DNA of 16,194 nt from Treponema sp. Lineage in GTDB: Bacteria > Spirochaetota > Spirochaetia > Treponematales > Breznakiellaceae. Positions within the stretch are counted from its first letter, which is position 1, and the number at the start of each line of letters is the position of its first letter. The DNA is taken from the NCBI GenBank assembly GCA_031266255.1, contig JAISBK010000160.1, positions 1 to 16,194 of the forward strand. The letters are read 5' to 3'. The notes under the pieces were generated by a model that saw nothing but the letters and a program-made list of their open reading frames with translations, ran no database searches and was not told where the DNA came from. A program made the translations under genes and the position numbers. Positions 14,294-16,194 of this stretch are shown here, one piece after another.

Positions 14294-15498
14294 GGAAACA
14301 CGTATCCCAAGGCTCGGAATCCGTGCCGTTTACAATCCCCCAGGCGATTAAACCCTGGGGGTTTCTTCCGGTCAAACCGTTCTGCTTCAGAAGCAGGAAG
14401 TGCGATGATCACCACACCCCCTTGAGCGAGCAGTCCCCGGATTCCCTCCCAAAGCGGGATGAGCCTGTCGGTTTGAGCCACGAATTGAGGAAACCCAACA
14501 ATGAGATCATACCCCTGACTCCCTGGTTCCAAGGCGCTCAAGAGGCTTTCCTGGTTTATGCTCAGGTCTATCCCCGGTATGGTGAGCACGGTTTCGGGGT
14601 ACATATTATACCGGGACGCTTCCAAGGCAAGGATATTCCTGCTAGAAAATACCCAACGAAAGCTCCCCGAAGATCCATCCAGCTTTTGGTCTTGTGCCTG
14701 GTACTCCTTGAGCCATTTAGGGAAGTGTCCCTGACCAGGTTCATAGATGAGTAGGGAACGGGCAAACCCGGCCTTTTCTCTGATGAAGCGGGTCGTAAGC
14801 TTAGCCGCGACCTGGACCGTTCCATGGGGGCAATCAAAGTCCCCCAATCCCTGGATGGTATCCAAGGTATAGGTTATGCCCTCCATGGTGTAATCCCCCC
14901 TCAACCGGTGATACGCAGGATACTCCCCTAAGAACCCTCTTCGCCCCTGGGTTCCCCCCCATAGCCCCTCGTGAGCCGCAGGACCATACATGAAAACCGT
15001 ATGACCTGGCCCTCGCTCCTCATACCGTAACTGGGGAATCTGCGCACGAAAAAAATCCGCCAGGGGATTAACAACCACGATGAGTGCCCACCCGCAAGGA
15101 TTCAACAAAGCAGCAGAACGAAGGATAAAATCTGCCAAGACCGGTTTTCTCGCCTTGGCAGGGACATTGGAAAGGATGATATCCCACCGAGGGGCCTTGG
15201 GCGAACCTAGGAGCGGCTCTGTATGTGCGGAAAGCAGCTCTGGGGGGATGCTGTTTTTTTCAGCATTGTATTCGGTGATGATTTTAGCCAGCTCATCCCG
15301 ATCCTGGCAGTGGACATGGAACTGCGCTCCCTGGGCTAAGGTACCGGCAACACAGATCCCGATAACCCCCACGCCGCAGCCTGCATCCAGAACCCTTTGT
15401 GCCCGGGGAAGCCCTCGCTGTTCAGCCGCGTCCCACTGCTGAGAAAACACTTTCAGCAAGAAACGAGTCCCGGTATCAATATCCGCGGCACTGAACAA
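14290..15498 (-). CDS. RsmC-like SAM-dependent methyltransferase with a second MTase-like half
   Basis: Probable RNA (or small-molecule) methyltransferase. The N-terminal half resembles the MTS domain of RsmC/RlmG: LFSAADIDTGTRFLL, SAM motif I VLDAGCGVGVIG (37-48), an acidic motif II CQDRDE, and LSNVPAK (from 109) where N-P-P-[FY] is usual. The C-terminal half (about 200-402) repeats a Rossmann-like pattern: LLIYEPGQGHFP, NILALEASRYN, YDLIVGFPQF and GGVVIIALPAS. It therefore looks like a degenerate second methyltransferase domain. In RsmC the order is the reverse, inactive half first. The coordinates use the first standard start, TTG at 15498. The frame stays open to within the efp gene and codes family-like sequence upstream, so the real start is probably a non-AUG codon, best placed at ATC 15559-15561. 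It lies downstream of efp and probably in its operon. Confidence 0.78.
   Translation of the reverse strand: MFSAADIDTGTRFLLKVFSQQWDAAEQRGLPRAQRVLDAGCGVGVIGICVAGTLAQGAQFHVHCQDRDELAKIITEYNAEKNSIPPELLSAHTEPLLGSPKAPRWDIILSNVPAKARKPVLADFILRSAALLNPCGWALIVVVNPLADFFRAQIPQLRYEERGPGHTVFMYGPAAHEGLWGGTQGRRGFLGEYPAYHRLRGDYTMEGITYTLDTIQGLGDFDCPHGTVQVAAKLTTRFIREKAGFARSLLIYEPGQGHFPKWLKEYQAQDQKLDGSSGSFRWVFSSRNILALEASRYNMYPETVLTIPGIDLSINQESLLSALEPGSQGYDLIVGFPQFVAQTDRLIPLWEGIRGLLAQGGVVIIALPASEAERFDRKKPPGFNRLGDCKRHGFRALGYVFP
14337..14367 (+). terminator. Probable terminator of the MscS-GH18 operon, inside the convergent gene
   Basis: CCCCCAGG (14337-14344) and CCTGGGGG (14354-14361) form a perfect 8 bp GC-rich stem with a 9-base loop, followed by TTTCTT. 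It begins 44 bases after the GH18 stop codon and lies within the 3' coding end of the methyltransferase gene. On the minus strand no T run follows the stem, so it should act only for plus-strand transcripts. Confidence 0.55.
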
Positions 15499-15602
15499 GC
15501 CCTGGGAAAGGGCAAAAGAAAAAACCCTACCCCGGAACCTAAAGGTAAGGTCCTTAGTGATATAGGCTCCTACTCCTTGGGAAGGGCGACCCTGGGGATT
15601 AA

Positions 15603-16163
15603 TCAGTTTACCCGTTCCACGTATTCTTTGGTTTCGGTATTGACCAGGATCTTATCATGCTCTTTGATGAAAAGAGGTACCCTCACCGTAAGCCCGGTCT
15701 CGGTAACAATGGGTTTGGTGGCCCCGGATACCGTATCCCCTTTCACGTAATTTTCACTTTCAACTACGGTAAAGACCACCTTATAGGGGATCTTGATATC
15801 AATAACCTTATCTTCCCAGATGCTCAGTTCATAGATCTCATTCTCTTTAAGGTAATATTTTTTGTCTTCCAAATCAGCTATAGGCACTTCATACTGATCA
15901 TAAGTTCCCGTATCCATGAAGTGATACGCATCCTGGTCTGCGTATTGAAACTGGCAGCTTGGGTTATGCACCGTAGCGTCTTCAACTTCCATCTGGGTAG
16001 GTATGGTCAAACTAAGAACCGCCCCATCTTTAATACTCTTCATCTTGACCCGGGCAAATGCCCCTCCTTTCCCCGGATTAACGAATTCCCGATCCACCAC
16101 GATGTAGGGCTGCCCTTTTTGAAGCAAACAGGTCCCCTTGGCGATATCTCCGCCTCGAATCAT
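15603..16163 (-). CDS. efp: Elongation factor P
   Basis: Translation factor of 186 residues, the normal EF-P length, that enters the ribosomal E site and relieves stalling at polyproline stretches. The KOW-like domain I (about 1-62) has the tip loop NPGKGGAFARVK, with Lys32 at the position modified in many bacteria (E. coli Lys34). Two OB-type domains follow (about 65-127 and 129-184), including the conserved YEVPIADLEDKKYYLKENE region and a C-terminal TGLTVRVPLFIKEHDKI. Lysine at the tip fits the modifiable type, but no modification enzyme lies in this window. ATG 16161-16163 has GAGGA five bases upstream. Its TGA is followed, after 41 bases, by the probable start of the methyltransferase gene, so the two are probably co-transcribed. 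The promoter is outside the window. Confidence 0.96.
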   Translation of the reverse strand: MIRGGDIAKGTCLLQKGQPYIVVDREFVNPGKGGAFARVKMKSIKDGAVLSLTIPTQMEVEDATVHNPSCQFQYADQDAYHFMDTGTYDQYEVPIADLEDKKYYLKENEIYELSIWEDKVIDIKIPYKVVFTVVESENYVKGDTVSGATKPIVTETGLTVRVPLFIKEHDKILVNTETKEYVERVN

Positions 16164-16194
16164 GTAGTCCTCACTTAATTACTAAACTACTATT

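Noticed and set aside
15657..16178. Open frame of 173 codons on the plus strand across efp
   Set aside because: It is antisense to a nearly complete and clearly conserved EF-P gene.

Overview
The window reads as chromosome of a Treponema-type spirochaete. The evidence is an FMN-riboswitch-controlled riboflavin importer of the spirochaetal RfuABCD kind, several lipoprotein signal peptides, an Rpn/PD-(D/E)XK-type gene remnant, and moderate G+C with both coding strands in use. The species cannot be fixed from the sequence alone. No rRNA, tRNA, CRISPR array or intact insertion sequence is visible.

Left end (1-1650): decayed accessory DNA. A strong minus-strand promoter and Shine-Dalgarno lead into a lipoprotein leader that is out of frame with a clan AA aspartic-protease tail, followed by a hairpin terminator. 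Next to it is an Rpn-like nuclease gene split by one in-frame TAA.

Region 1735-6702 (minus strand): a compact operon rfuA-rfuB-rfuC-rfuD with 4, 14 and 4 bp overlaps. It encodes a BMP-family binding protein, a duplicated ABC ATPase and two permeases. The leader holds a promoter, an FMN riboswitch carrying an unusual inserted stem-loop, and an intrinsic terminator. When FMN is abundant the leader should terminate and riboflavin import should fall.

Region 6753-8282 (plus): divergent from rfu, a cyclodeaminase/cyclohydrolase-family protein followed 12 bp later by an amidohydrolase-family metal enzyme, probably co-transcribed.

Region 8528-10775 (plus): a monocistronic EF-G-like translational GTPase with its own promoter and a strong terminator.

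Region 10802-14367 (plus): a small hypothetical lipoprotein, then an MscS-type mechanosensitive channel followed closely by a YaaH-like GH18 lipoprotein. The GH18 gene meets the next gene tail to tail with a 4 bp stop-codon overlap (CTAG), and its likely terminator lies inside the neighbour's 3' end.

Region 14290-16163 (minus): elongation factor P followed by an RsmC-like methyltransferase with a second, degenerate methyltransferase-like half. Both the GH18 and the methyltransferase genes appear to begin upstream of any AUG/GUG/UUG, each at a possible AUC codon behind GGAG.
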